Notes under the pieces: model-generated
Seen by the model: the letters and a program-made list of their open reading frames with translations, nothing else
Told to the model about the DNA's origin: nothing
The model's database searches: none
Program-made: the position numbers and the translations under genes
DNA from: Thermanaerothrix solaris
GTDB taxonomy: Bacteria; Chloroflexota; Anaerolineae; Anaerolineales; Anaerolineaceae
Direction: 5' to 3'
NCBI RefSeq assembly: GCF_032334255.1
Contig: NZ_JAUHMF010000002.1
Location: 62,001-126,000, forward strand
DNA: 64,000 nucleotides
In this document: in pieces, positions 43,910-53,814 of the stretch
Numbering within the stretch: position 1 is the stretch's first letter
Layout of the letters: each line of letters begins with the position of its first letter

Positions 43910-43998
43910 CGGAGGGAGTAGGATTCGAACCCACGGTGAGGCGTCAGCCCCACACCTGTTTTCAAGACAGGCGCCTTAAACCACTCGGCCATCCCTCC
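43910..43998 (-). tRNA. tRNA-Ser(UGA)
   Basis: An 89-nt class II tRNA. Acceptor GGAGGGA/TCCCTCC, anticodon stem CCTGT/ACAGG with loop CTTGAAA giving UGA, long variable arm, T-loop TTCGAAT. CCA is not encoded. It lies 14 bp upstream of tRNA-Ser(GCU) and is probably co-transcribed. Confidence 0.95.
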
Positions 43999-44184
43999 GG
44001 CTGTTGGCGTATTAGATTCTAGCATAAATTGACCGCATCGGCAAGCGGGCGCGCTGGTGGAGCGGGTTTTCTTAGAGGTGGTTTCGCCTGCGGTTGGGAC
44101 GCCGACACGCTGATGTCCCCCTCGTTGCCTGTCCTTGCCCCTCTCCCCCGGCCCGCGTCCACCGCGGGGCGCGTCGCTCGCTGC

Positions 44185-45759
44185 TCAATCCCACCCGCCC
44201 CCCGTGCGGCAAAACAGGCGCACGCCGTTTCGCTCCACAAAGCGGCCCTCGGCGCCGCTCTCAACCTTATATGCCTGCCACAGTGCCGCATAACGCGTTA
44301 GGTCCTGCGCCGCGCGGGCCTTGCTCAGATGGAACGCGGGCCAGGGCGTCACCACGGGTTGCGCCTGCGTCGCGCGGCAGGCCAGCCCGATCAACAGCGC
44401 CTCGCGCGCCGCAGCGGGCACAGCGGGCCTTTGGGCCTGACGGATGAGTTCGGGCACGGCATCTGCAGAGAGGGTTTGCAGGTAATCCCCATCCAGTTCC
44501 TGGCCGCTCACCGCACGCTGCACGTTTTGGCGCACCACCCAACCATCCACATTCCACAGCCCGACCAAAAGCCCAAACCCCAGCCCCCACAGCAATGCTG
44601 CCGCCGCCACCCGCCGCATCTGGTGGGTGAGCAATAAGCCCAATATCACCAGCAGCGCCAGCCCCAACCAGGGGATGAACAGGTGGGCGTAGGTGCGCAG
44701 CCGCGTGAAGCCGTAGGCCTGCTCATAGAGGCTCAACCGCTGCCACGCCGAAGCCAAAATGACCAGCACCAGCACCACTAACAGGCCACTCAGGACGATA
44801 AACCCATTCCGGTGAAGCGGGGTTTCGCGTCGGCTGAGGGTGTGCAACACCAGGATCAAACCCAGGCTGATCAGCGCCACTACCACCAACTCGCCAAAGC
44901 CGCGGCGGGCATACTCGGCATAGGTGAAGCCAGCGGCGTGGATATTAGCCTGCCCGCCGAACAGGTAGCGGAATTGCAGGATCACAAAGAACAGGAACAG
45001 TGCGTTAACGCTCCCGAGGACAATGGCCGTTTCCACCCACCCCAGGAACGGCGCAATGATCCCCTGATCTGCTGCGGTAGGGCACACCGCCCAGGTCGGA
45101 TGAACAGCATGGAGCAGCGTGCCGCAGAAGAGGATCGTCAGCACCCCCACATAAAAGAGGCGGAACAGCGTTTCGGGCAGGCGCTCCAGCCGCAGGGCAT
45201 CGAGCATGGCCTGCAAACGGGCCGCAAAGACCAGATCCGCCGAGGCTAACAGCAGCGCCAGCACGCCCACCACCGGCAGCGCCAGTGCCACCCCGCGCAA
45301 GATGGCCCCACCCCGCCGCCAAAAAACAGCCCCGGCGGGCGCAGGCGGCGTGTCCTCTTCCGCAGGCGGACGTCGGAACGGGCGCGTGATCGCCGCGAAC
45401 CCCAACACCGCCAGCGCGCGCAGGTCATCCCACAGGGTATAGTGCAACCAGTCGCCCGTGCGCAGCGTGGCCACCCAGAACATCAGCCCGATCAGGGTCA
45501 GCAGGACGCCCACGGCCTGCGTGAACGGCTCGGCGCGCCAGAACGGCAGGAACGCCAACCCCAGGATAATCACCCCCAGCCCCAGGGTGGCGCGGGCTGG
45601 GCGCTGTCCTTCCCGCCGCGCCAGCACCAGCGCACCCCCCATGGCCAGCAACGTCCACAGCGGAAACGAGACCCCAAGCGGCTTGCGCCAGAATAAGAGG
45701 TCTACCCCGGCGGCAATCAGAAATGCGGTGATCCAAAATGACGTGTGCGATTTCGGCAT
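44185..45759 (-). CDS. DUF4173 family membrane protein
   Basis: A 524-aa protein with about twelve membrane helices and a soluble C-terminal tail of about 110 residues. The block FRYLFGGQANIHAAGFTYAEYARRGFGEL (a longer conserved stretch), then RLSLYEQAYGFTRLR, is characteristic of DUF4173. Function is unknown. ATG 45759 has AGGAGGT about 5 bp upstream; a TTG two codons earlier is less likely. It is separated from the next minus-strand gene by 237 bp. Confidence 0.8.
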   Translation of the reverse strand: MPKSHTSFWITAFLIAAGVDLLFWRKPLGVSFPLWTLLAMGGALVLARREGQRPARATLGLGVIILGLAFLPFWRAEPFTQAVGVLLTLIGLMFWVATLRTGDWLHYTLWDDLRALAVLGFAAITRPFRRPPAEEDTPPAPAGAVFWRRGGAILRGVALALPVVGVLALLLASADLVFAARLQAMLDALRLERLPETLFRLFYVGVLTILFCGTLLHAVHPTWAVCPTAADQGIIAPFLGWVETAIVLGSVNALFLFFVILQFRYLFGGQANIHAAGFTYAEYARRGFGELVVVALISLGLILVLHTLSRRETPLHRNGFIVLSGLLVVLVLVILASAWQRLSLYEQAYGFTRLRTYAHLFIPWLGLALLVILGLLLTHQMRRVAAAALLWGLGFGLLVGLWNVDGWVVRQNVQRAVSGQELDGDYLQTLSADAVPELIRQAQRPAVPAAAREALLIGLACRATQAQPVVTPWPAFHLSKARAAQDLTRYAALWQAYKVESGAEGRFVERNGVRLFCRTGGGWD

Positions 45760-45996
45760 GGTCAACCTCCTGTGTGGTGGTGTCTGCGGGGCGCGACAAT
45801 CGGCCCCGCCTCGGCCCCGATGTTACCCCCAGGATCATCCGGATGGGCCGAGTGCGCTTCAAAGGCTACGGCTCAGGATAGATGGCCTGTCCTTTCAAAA
45901 CCTATCACGGCGGTCTCAAAACCTCTCTCCCCAACGTCACCACCCCCGCCTTGCACCTCCTTGGGGCTTGCCTTGCTCGCAACCTCTCGGCCGGAG

Positions 45997-47571
45997 TTAG
46001 GACGGCGGCGCCGCAATGATCTCCATCTCCACCGCATTGCCGCCCCGCCGTTTGACGCGGTAAAGCGCGCGGTCGGCTTGATCCACCAACTGCTCCAGGG
46101 TCAGCGGGCAGGCGCCATCGGTGACGGCCACCCCTAAACTGATGGTGCACATCACCGCCCAACCCTCGATCTGGATCGGGCGGTCGGCAACCTCGCGCCG
46201 CATGCGCTGAGCAATGCTTTCGGCATCCCTCATGGTGACCGCCGGAAGCAGCGCCACCAGTTCATCGCCGCCCAATCGCCCCAGGACATCGGTCGCCCGC
46301 AGCACCCCCTGAATGCGGTGACCGATCTCCACCAGCACCGCATCACCGATCAGATGACCGCAGGCATCGTTGATGGCTTTGAAGTGGTCAAGGTCAATCT
46401 CAATCAACGCCAGGGGTTGGTGGGTCACCTGGCTGTGCGCCACCGCCCGGGCAGCGATCTGCCAGAACATGCGACGGTTGAACAGGCCGGTCAGGGGGTC
46501 GGTTTGGGCCTCTTGCTCGATGGCCTGCAGGTAGGTTATGCGCTCGGTCTGATCGCTCAATGTGATCACGTAGCCCAACCCGCGCCCGTGGGCATTGGTG
46601 AGCATGATCACCCGCACCTGATAGTAGGTAGCCACATCGGTCTCGGCAGAGCGCAGGCAGAGATCCACATCCAGCGGGTCGGATGTGCTCGGGATCAACC
46701 CGGCATGCCAAAAGGGAAACAGGACGGCCACGCTTTCACCCACCCAGGCTACGCGCTCTAACTGGAACAAGCGCTGAGCGGCATGATTGAGATCCACCAC
46801 CCGCAGTTGATGATCCAGGATGATCACCCCCTCGCTCAGGTGATCGAAGACGGCCTGGCGGGCGATGGGCAGTTGGTTCAACCCGCGGTAGCGCAGCAGC
46901 AACCCGCCCAACCCAATGCCAGAGAGCGCAAACCCCAACGGGGTAAGGCCCTGCCCCCAGTGCGGCAGGGCGTAGAACAGGTCAAAGAGGTTGAACGCCA
47001 GCGGCAGCAGGGCCAGGGCCACCATCTGGCGCGCCATCTGGTAGCGCGGCAGGTGGCGACCACCGCACTCGCGCAGGATCCAGTACCCCCCGGCCAGCAT
47101 CAAGGCGTAGGAATACGCCAGATGCACCCAGAACCAGGCGCCGTAATGCTCAACCCGAAAGAGCAGGAAGCGCCCTTGCTCGACCAGGCGGTAACTTTCC
47201 CAAATCAGGCGATGCCAGGGGTTGGTCAACACCAGCAGGAAGGTGAGCAGGGGCACCACGCCGAAAAGCCAGGCCCGCATCGGCTGTAACCACGTTTTCT
47301 GCCCGCTGTACTCCAGGGCGAAGAAGAGCCACAACACCGGCAGTGCCCCCAGAAAGGCGTACTGCAACTGCGCTGCCAGCACTGTGACCGTGGGTGATGC
47401 CAGCGCCAGTGAAAGGCTGTAGGTGATCAGCAGACCGGTGCCGCCGGCCAGGAACCAGAACAGGGCCAGGGAGGTGCGCTGCGCGGGGGCGCGCAAATTG
47501 AGCGCCAGGGGGTAAAGGAGCAGTCCCTCCGCCGCCCCCGCCAGGATTAAAAAGACCAGGTAAACATTCAT
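45997..47571 (-). CDS. 7TM-PAS-GGDEF diguanylate cyclase
   Basis: A 524-aa membrane protein. The N-terminal third is seven hydrophobic helices, of the type seen in histidine-kinase-like 7TM sensors. A PAS domain (about 235-355) follows, then a GGDEF domain. The active-site signature is GGDEL (434-438), with the I-site RATD five residues before it. The fifth residue is Leu instead of Phe, which is tolerated in some active cyclases. It should make cyclic di-GMP. Start ATG 47571 places the first helix at the N-terminus. The 478-bp gap to the right (47587-48064) contains a 104-codon open frame on the plus strand that I do not trust, and nothing else that I recognise. Confidence 0.88.
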   Translation of the reverse strand: MNVYLVFLILAGAAEGLLLYPLALNLRAPAQRTSLALFWFLAGGTGLLITYSLSLALASPTVTVLAAQLQYAFLGALPVLWLFFALEYSGQKTWLQPMRAWLFGVVPLLTFLLVLTNPWHRLIWESYRLVEQGRFLLFRVEHYGAWFWVHLAYSYALMLAGGYWILRECGGRHLPRYQMARQMVALALLPLAFNLFDLFYALPHWGQGLTPLGFALSGIGLGGLLLRYRGLNQLPIARQAVFDHLSEGVIILDHQLRVVDLNHAAQRLFQLERVAWVGESVAVLFPFWHAGLIPSTSDPLDVDLCLRSAETDVATYYQVRVIMLTNAHGRGLGYVITLSDQTERITYLQAIEQEAQTDPLTGLFNRRMFWQIAARAVAHSQVTHQPLALIEIDLDHFKAINDACGHLIGDAVLVEIGHRIQGVLRATDVLGRLGGDELVALLPAVTMRDAESIAQRMRREVADRPIQIEGWAVMCTISLGVAVTDGACPLTLEQLVDQADRALYRVKRRGGNAVEMEIIAAPPS

Positions 47572-48064
47572 CCCCGACCCACCCACACTACGTACTGGTA
47601 CGGTTATTTTACACCCGAACCGCGCGCCACAACGGCAGCAGGTCCAACCTCTATCGCTTTACGTTGACCCCAACCCGTTTTGGAGCCCAGCGCCCACGCG
47701 GGGATGGGACGCCAATCCCGCCCAAGCCAGGGGCAGCGGAGTGGCATATCCCGGGGGGATTGGGAGCGCGCCCGGCCGCCCTTGTTCCCCCGGCTTTCAC
47801 GCGGCGATTCGGAGCATGCCAAGCGCGAACGTTCCGGCTGGTTGCCAGGGGATGACCGCCCCCACCTCCAGCGCAAGAAGAACGGAACGATTTGGGTGTT
47901 GACCGCCCAGGCGATACCCCACGCCCGCCATGTTGGTGACTTGAAACAGCATTGGGAAACCGCTGGCGAGACGGTGAAAACAGGATATACTTGATCATGA
48001 TCCACATGTTCAACCGGCGCGGCTTTCCCGCGCTGGAGCCATAGACCGACATTGGGAGAAACGT

Positions 48065-48523
48065 ATGTCCCCGCGTAAATCCGATCCAACCTCCACCCCT
48101 GCCGAGCAGGAATTCAGTGCCGAAGAGCGCGCTGCCATGCGCGAACGGGCGGCCGAATTGAAAGCTGCCCGCACCGGCAAGGACGCGGGTGAGGAAGCCG
48201 TGCGCGCCAAGATTGCCGAGATGCCCGAACCCGACCGCACGATGGCCCTGCGTCTGCATGAAATTATCACCACGGCAGCGCCGGAACTCACCCCGCGGCT
48301 GTGGTACGGCATGCCCGCCTATGCCCGGGCGGGCAAGGTGGTGTGCTTCTTTCAGGGCGCGCAGAAATTCAAGACGCGCTATGCCACCCTCGGTTTCACC
48401 GATGCGGCGCACCTCGATGAGGGCGTAATGTGGCCTACCGCCTTTGCGCTGCTGGCGTTGACCCCGGCGGTGGAGGAACAGGTTGCTGCGCTGGTGCGCA
48501 GAGCCGTGCGCCCGGCGGGATGA
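48065..48523 (+). CDS. DUF1801-domain protein
   Basis: A 152-aa protein. The N-terminal 50 residues are charged and probably helical (EERAAMRERAAELKAAR). The rest is a DUF1801 (YdhG-like) domain, recognisable by LTPRLWYGMPAYARAGKVV, KFKTRYATLGF and LDEGVMWPTAFAL. Function is unknown. ATG 48065 has a GGGAGAAA site. It ends 178 bp before the CRISPR array on the same strand. Confidence 0.8.
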   Translation: MSPRKSDPTSTPAEQEFSAEERAAMRERAAELKAARTGKDAGEEAVRAKIAEMPEPDRTMALRLHEIITTAAPELTPRLWYGMPAYARAGKVVCFFQGAQKFKTRYATLGFTDAAHLDEGVMWPTAFALLALTPAVEEQVAALVRRAVRPAG

Positions 48524-48554
48524 TGTCAAACCGCGCGGCAGCGGAGGTGTTCTT

Positions 48555-48595
48555 TCGCAAATCCCCCCTGTTTTTAAGCAAAAACCGATTTGCGA
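48555..48595 (+). other. long hairpin in the CRISPR leader region
   Basis: TCGCAAATC (48555-48563) is perfectly complementary to GATTTGCGA (48587-48595). The loop itself contains a GTTTTT-AAGC-AAAAAC hairpin, so the whole can form one long stem. It lies about 105 bp before the first repeat. Confidence 0.5.
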
Positions 48596-48657
48596 TGCGC
48601 CGTCCGCGCAGGGGGCGACGAAGGGGTTAAAACAGCCCTCCAGACGCACGTAGAGGC

Positions 48658-48685
48658 TTGATTTTTGTTTAAAGTGGGCTATAAT
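48658..48685 (+). promoter_or_regulatory. CRISPR array promoter
   Basis: TTGATT (48658-48663), a 16-bp spacer and TATAAT (48680-48685) place a transcription start near 48692, ten bases before the first repeat. This fixes the array direction as left to right. Confidence 0.7.
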
Positions 48686-48701
48686 AAGGTCAAAATCGGG
48701 G

Positions 48702-51106
48702 GGTGCAGTCACTTCGATCCGTTAGTGGATACTGAAACGTAAAGCGCGGATGGCTTCTTCTGCGCTGCGGTCTGGTGCAGTCACTTCGATCCGTTAGTGG
48801 ATACTGAAACGCCAGGGCGGTTTTTTACTGCAAAAGTTCGTATCCGGGGTGCAGTCACTTCGATCCGTTAGTGGATACTGAAACAATTTCGCAACTCATG
48901 TTGTCCTCGTTACAATGGAATTAGGTGCAGTCACTTCGATCCGTTAGTGGATACTGAAACCTCCACCAGTCCAATCACCACCAGAACCAGCGGAACTCGG
49001 TGCAGTCACTTCGATCCGTTAGTGGATACTGAAACATTGCTTGTCAAGATAATAATGTGAAAATGTACGGCGGTGCAGTCACTTCGATCCGTTAGTGGAT
49101 ACTGAAACGTCCAGGGTGTACACCGTGCCATCAAAGCGGGAAATGCGGTGCAGTCACTTCGATCCGTTAGTGGATACTGAAACAACAATTGAGTTAAGTC
49201 TGGATGCGCAGGACAGAGAAGGTGCAGTCACTTCGATCCGTTAGTGGATACTGAAACTTATGCAAAAATCATGAAGTCACTTCAGGATGTAAAAACGGGT
49301 GCAGTCACTTCGATCCGTTAGTGGATACTGAAACTAGCGCGGTATATGTTTTGCCCGAACCGGCCGGTCCGGTGCAGTCACTTCGATCCGTTAGTGGATA
49401 CTGAAACGCTATCTCGGTGGCGGATGCGCTAGCAGCCGGGGAGGGGTGCAGTCACTTCGATCCGTTAGTGGATACTGAAACTTGGTACTGAGAAAAAGGG
49501 CTATGAACCCCAGGTTGGAGGTGCAGTCACTTCGATCCGTTAGTGGATACTGAAACCTCATGTTACTCAGTATGCTACCCCGATTTGTGTCTGGTGCAGT
49601 CACTTCGATCCGTTAGTGGATACTGAAACTATCGCTCCAATGAGGTAAATTGCGTTTTCCGGCTGAGGTGCAGTCACTTCGATCCGTTAGTGGATACTGA
49701 AACTTTATCGTCTCACCAATTCCTGAATAGCCTTGCTCAGCAGGTGCAGTCACTTCGATCCGTTAGTGGATACTGAAACCTGTCATGCAGATCATTGCGA
49801 TGCGCCCGGTTTCCAGGGTGCAGTCACTTCGATCCGTTAGTGGATACTGAAACAACCCTTCCTCCCCTTCCATGGATATAGATCGTCTGGGTGCAGTCAC
49901 TTCGATCCGTTAGTGGATACTGAAACCAAAGTCCAATCGCAGTAATTCCGGCCGGGATTTGGTGCAGTCACTTCGATCCGTTAGTGGATACTGAAACTTC
50001 ACTAAAGTTCGCTGCCATGTACTTGATTGCTGAGTGGTGCAGTCACTTCGATCCGTTAGTGGATACTGAAACCATCTTTCGCATCTCACTGTTTTCATTT
50101 ACACCTCTTTGGTGCAGTCACTTCGATCCGTTAGTGGATACTGAAACACACATCTATATAAAACTCCGTTATTCCACCACCAGACAGGGTGCAGTCACTT
50201 CGATCCGTTAGTGGATACTGAAACAGCACCGCCGCAACCACAGAACAAATCCAGCGCCCTCAGGTGCAGTCACTTCGATCCGTTAGTGGATACTGAAACA
50301 AGCAGTTGAATGGTTCCTGGGTAAAGGTACAGACCGGGTGCAGTCACTTCGATCCGTTAGTGGATACTGAAACCAAGCACAACGCCGCCTAATCCTAAAG
50401 TTGCGAACGGTGCAGTCACTTCGATCCGTTAGTGGATACTGAAACCAGGAAGCATTTCATCGGTTTATGCGGGCGGAGTACGGGTGCAGTCACTTCGATC
50501 CGTTAGTGGATACTGAAACCTTCCGAGATCTCGACGAAAAATCTCTTATAACCCCCCGGTGCAGTCACTTCGATCCGTTAGTGGATACTGAAACGCCACA
50601 ACTTTTTGTCGAACAAAACATTGTAATATGTTGCAGTCACTTCGATCCGTTAGTGGATACTGAAACATCCTCTTCAAATGCCTTACGTGCACGCTCCATT
50701 TTGGTTGCAGTCACTTCGATCCGTTAGTGGATACTGAAACACACACATCATACGACATCACCACAGCCGTTGGCGTGTTGCAGTCACTTCGATCCGTTAG
50801 TGGATACTGAAACGTAGATACGGTAACACCTTCTTGATCATGCTTTGTCGTTGCAGTCACTTCGATCCGTTAGTGGATACTGAAACCACGCTTCCCTGAC
50901 CGGCGCGCTGACTGGTTGTCAAGTTGCAGTCACTTCGATCCGTTAGTGGATACTGAAACTTCGGAGTTTTGCACTCTGTTCGGCCGTCGGTGCGAGTTGC
51001 AGTCACTTCGATCCGTTAGTGGATACTGAAACCTCATCCGGCCCGAGGTTCACCGCCTCACCGCCCAGGGTTGCAGTCACTTCGATCCGTTAGTGGATAC
51101 TGAAAC
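48702..51106 (+). CRISPR. CRISPR array, 33 repeats and 32 spacers
   Basis: Each repeat is 37 nt, beginning GGTGCAGTCACTTCG and ending GTGGATACTGAAAC. I count 33 copies; spacers are 34-40 nt and all appear different. Repeats 1-26 start with GGTGCAG, and repeats 27-33 (from 50630) start with GTTGCAG; otherwise I see no variation. The first repeat is 48702-48738 and the last 51070-51106. The GAAAC ending and variable spacer length suit type I or type III systems, but no cas gene lies in the window, so the type is undecided. The leader and promoter are on the left. Small frames across the array are translations of repeats and not genes. 51107-51380 shows no gene. Confidence 0.98.
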
Positions 51107-51380
51107 CTTGAATCTCCCCTTCGGATCTGCTAGTAAATTTATGCGCCTGGGGTGTAGCCGCCCAGAGCACGCCTTGAGAGGACCGGGATGGTGGGCGCTC
51201 CGGCAAGCGCAAAAACTCCGAGGTGCAAGTGACCCGCACAGCACGCCCGAAAGGGAGATGCAATCCGGGCGTAAGAGTGCGCGGCGTTTTTTATGTCTGT
51301 TGCTCTCCATTCGGTTTCCAGGATAGGTTTCCCCCGTTTCAGGCTGGCTTAATCCAAAGCGCGTATAATCAAGCCTGTCT

Positions 51381-52670
51381 ATGTTCCTGCGTTCCTTCCT
51401 CCGCCGCCTCGCCCGGGTGGGTCGGACGTTTTTGTACCTCGCCCTCCTCCTGGCGGCGCTGCTTTCCCTCCGGGCCGGCGATCTCATTCGCGAGGATGTG
51501 CCCTCCCAGGTGCGCCAGTTCACCCGCCCCTGGGAGTTCGATTACGTCTCCTGGACGCTGGACGCCTTATGGGCAAAAGAACGGCAGGCCGTGCTCGACC
51601 TGCCGCGTTACCTCACCCCCGCCCAACAACGCCAGGCCGTGCTGGACTACCTCGACCTGGTGCGCCAACTCGATCGGGTCGAAGCCGATATCGCCGATTT
51701 TTACGCCAACCCCGCAGTCAAAAACCCACAGGTGCTCACGGCCCCGTTGGTGGCACGACGCGAGCGCCTGCTGGCCCAGTGGCAGCGCCAGCGCCTGCTG
51801 GCCGAGGCTGTCCTCGAGCATCAGATCAGCACCGTGATCGCCGATCTGGGCCTGAGCGTGGGAGGGCAGCCCATCCCCCCCTTGCTCTACCACGTCACCC
51901 CGTTGCCGATGGCGCTCATCGTCTCCCCACGCACGGTCATCCGCCAGGAGGCCGATATCTCCCTCCAGCCCGACCTCCCCCTGGAAACCATCACCCACCT
52001 CGAGCAGGTCGTCGAGCGCGGGTTGAACGTCTCGGCGCTGGTGGTGCCGGTCGGCGGTATCGGCATCTACCCCACCATGGTGATGCGTTCGGATAACCTG
52101 CCCTGGCTGGTGGAAACGGTAGCGCACGAGTGGATCCACAACTACCTCACCCTGCACCCGCTCGGCCTGCTTTACGAAGCCTCCCCCGAAATGCGCACGA
52201 TCAACGAAACCACCGCCAGCCTGGCCGGCAAAGAGATCGCCCGCGCCGTCCTGGCCCGCTATTACCCCGAATTTCTACCCTCGGAAACGGAAAACGAAGC
52301 CCATCCGCCCTCCTCCGATGGCGGTGCAGCCAAGGCGTTTGATTTTCGCGCCGAGATGCACACCACGCGCGTCACCGTGGACGCCCTGCTCGCCGCGGGC
52401 AAGGTGGACGAGGCCGAGGCGTACATGGAAGCGCGGCGGCGCTTCTTCTGGGAGCATGGCTACCCCATTCGCCGCCTCAACCAGGCCTACTTTGCCTTCT
52501 ACGGGGCTTATGCCGATACCCCCCTCGGCCCCCAGGGACAAGACCCGGTGGGCGAGGCCGTGCGCACCCTGCGCGCCCGTTCCCCCGACCTGGCGACCTT
52601 CCTGCGCCGCATTGCCTGGGTCACCTCGTATCAGGCGCTGCAACACCTGCTGGCGCAAACGGGCAGCTGA
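51381..52670 (+). CDS. membrane-anchored HExxH putative metallopeptidase
   Basis: A 429-aa protein with an N-terminal hydrophobic segment (TFLYLALLLAALLSLRAG), a helical middle part, and a zinc-peptidase-like site: VAHEWIHNYL (H249, E250, H253) with a downstream Glu in NETTASLAGKE (E276). HExxH plus a later Glu is the gluzincin pattern. The substrate is unknown and the site lies outside the membrane if the N-terminus is an anchor or signal. No neighbour suggests a pathway. ATG 51381 has no strong ribosome-binding site. Confidence 0.65.
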   Translation: MFLRSFLRRLARVGRTFLYLALLLAALLSLRAGDLIREDVPSQVRQFTRPWEFDYVSWTLDALWAKERQAVLDLPRYLTPAQQRQAVLDYLDLVRQLDRVEADIADFYANPAVKNPQVLTAPLVARRERLLAQWQRQRLLAEAVLEHQISTVIADLGLSVGGQPIPPLLYHVTPLPMALIVSPRTVIRQEADISLQPDLPLETITHLEQVVERGLNVSALVVPVGGIGIYPTMVMRSDNLPWLVETVAHEWIHNYLTLHPLGLLYEASPEMRTINETTASLAGKEIARAVLARYYPEFLPSETENEAHPPSSDGGAAKAFDFRAEMHTTRVTVDALLAAGKVDEAEAYMEARRRFFWEHGYPIRRLNQAYFAFYGAYADTPLGPQGQDPVGEAVRTLRARSPDLATFLRRIAWVTSYQALQHLLAQTGS

Positions 52671-52679
52671 TCGGCAGGG

Positions 52680-53081
52680 CTAAAGGTCGTAATCGTCTGC
52701 GCCCAGGTCGCCGCCCGCTTCGTCGCTCCCCAGTTCGGGAATCTCGCGCTCGATATCCTCCGGGCTCTGGCCGGCTTCCAGGCGGCTGACCACCTCATCG
52801 AACACGTCGCCCAGGTCTTCGCCGACCTCCTTGCTCATCTGGCGCATCATCCGCCCCAGGGTTTTGGGGTCATCTTCCAGGCCGGCCAGTTTGCTCGGGT
52901 CGGCCAGGTCTTCCAGGCGGCTTTCCTCCGAACGCGCCACCCGCACCCGCCCGATGCGCCGCTGGACGTTGCTACTGCTACAATGCAGGCAGGTCACGGC
53001 GCGCGTTCCGTATTCGGCGTAGGTCATGAACACCTCAAACCGTTTACGGCAATCCAGGCAGCGGTACTCGTAGGTTGGCAC
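52680..53081 (-). CDS. FmdB-family zinc-ribbon protein
   Basis: A 133-aa protein. Residues 1-45 are an FmdB-type zinc ribbon (MPTYEYRCLDCRKRFEV ... CLHCSSSNVQRRI). The rest is an acidic helical tail (MMRQMSKEVGEDLGDVFDEV) ending in Asp-rich sequence. FmdB proteins are putative regulators with unproven function. It converges on the HExxH gene and diverges from gmk across a 97-bp gap. A TATAAT on the minus strand (53125-53120) and one on the plus strand (53122-53127) overlap almost exactly. Confidence 0.85.
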   Translation of the reverse strand: MPTYEYRCLDCRKRFEVFMTYAEYGTRAVTCLHCSSSNVQRRIGRVRVARSEESRLEDLADPSKLAGLEDDPKTLGRMMRQMSKEVGEDLGDVFDEVVSRLEAGQSPEDIEREIPELGSDEAGGDLGADDYDL

Positions 53082-53178
53082 GGATGGTACTCCTTGGAGA
53101 ATGAGAATGAATCAAATCAATTATAATCAATGGTATATCAGAAAAAAGTAAGAACGCCCGCCCCGCTGAGGACATCGG

Positions 53179-53814
53179 ATGGAACCTGCGCTGGATGAAC
53201 CCCTGTTCTTCGAACTGACCCGCCCCCAACCCTTGCTGATCGTGCTTTCGGGACCCTCCGGGGTGGGCAAGGATACCGTCTTACAGGCGCTCAAAAAGCG
53301 CAACCTGCCGCTTCACTTCGTGGTCACCGCCACCGACCGCCCCCCGCGCCCGGGTGAGGTGGATGGCGTGGATTATATCTTCGTCTCGCGCGAGGAATTC
53401 GAGCGCATGATCGCCGCGGATGAGATGCTGGAATATGCTGTGGTTTACGGCGATTACAAGGGCGTGCCCAAGGCGCAGATTCGCCAGGCGCTGGCCAGCG
53501 GCAAGGATGTCATCCTGCGCGTGGATGTGCAGGGTGCGGCACGCCTGCGCGCGCTCTGCCCCGAGGCCGTGCTGATCTTCCTCGCGCCGGCCAACGTGCG
53601 CGAGTGGTACCAGCGCCTGATCAACCGCCACAGCGAGACGCCCGAAACGCTCCAGCGGCGCATCGAAGCGGTGCGGCGTGAACTGACCTACCTGGATATG
53701 TTCGATTACGTGGTGGTCAACCGCCAGGATCACCTGGAACAAGCCGTGGATCAGATCGTGGCCATCATCCAGGTGGAGCACCTGCGCGTCCACCCCCGCC
53801 GGATTACGCTATGA
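53179..53814 (+). CDS. gmk: guanylate kinase
   Basis: A 211-aa cytosolic kinase that converts GMP to GDP with ATP. Walker A is SGPSGVGKDT (K31). The GMP-binding part reads TDRPPRPGEVDGVDYIF, slightly different from the usual TTRxPRxGE, and YGDYKGVPK replaces the usual YYGTPK. DVDVQGA-like RVDVQGAARL is present. The N-terminus is about 15 residues longer than typical. The start at ATG 53179 has GAGGAC nearby. The rhomboid gene starts inside its last codons. Confidence 0.9.
   Translation: MEPALDEPLFFELTRPQPLLIVLSGPSGVGKDTVLQALKKRNLPLHFVVTATDRPPRPGEVDGVDYIFVSREEFERMIAADEMLEYAVVYGDYKGVPKAQIRQALASGKDVILRVDVQGAARLRALCPEAVLIFLAPANVREWYQRLINRHSETPETLQRRIEAVRRELTYLDMFDYVVVNRQDHLEQAVDQIVAIIQVEHLRVHPRRITL

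Noticed and set aside
47680..47994. 104-codon plus-strand frame in the gap before DUF1801
   Set aside because: No ribosome-binding site, very Arg/Pro-rich first half and no recognisable domain. The later part looks somewhat protein-like, but not enough to call.
47651..48712. 353-codon minus-strand frame opposite the DUF1801 gene
   Set aside because: It covers a clear DUF1801 gene and the first CRISPR repeat, and has low-complexity Arg/Pro-rich sequence without domain features.
49258..49297. Spacer 8 contains AGTCACTTC, also present in the repeat
   Set aside because: Nine shared bases can be chance, and the spacer has no other resemblance to a degenerate repeat.
49006..50727. Several small frames repeating FQYPLTDRSDC or CSHFDPLVDTET
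   Set aside because: They are translations of the CRISPR repeat.
51120..51300. GC-rich hairpin and T-run after the CRISPR array considered as a stable RNA
   Set aside because: The ACGCCCG/CGGGCGT stem is 14 bp away from the T-run, and the region matches no SRP, 6S, tmRNA or RNase P hallmark.
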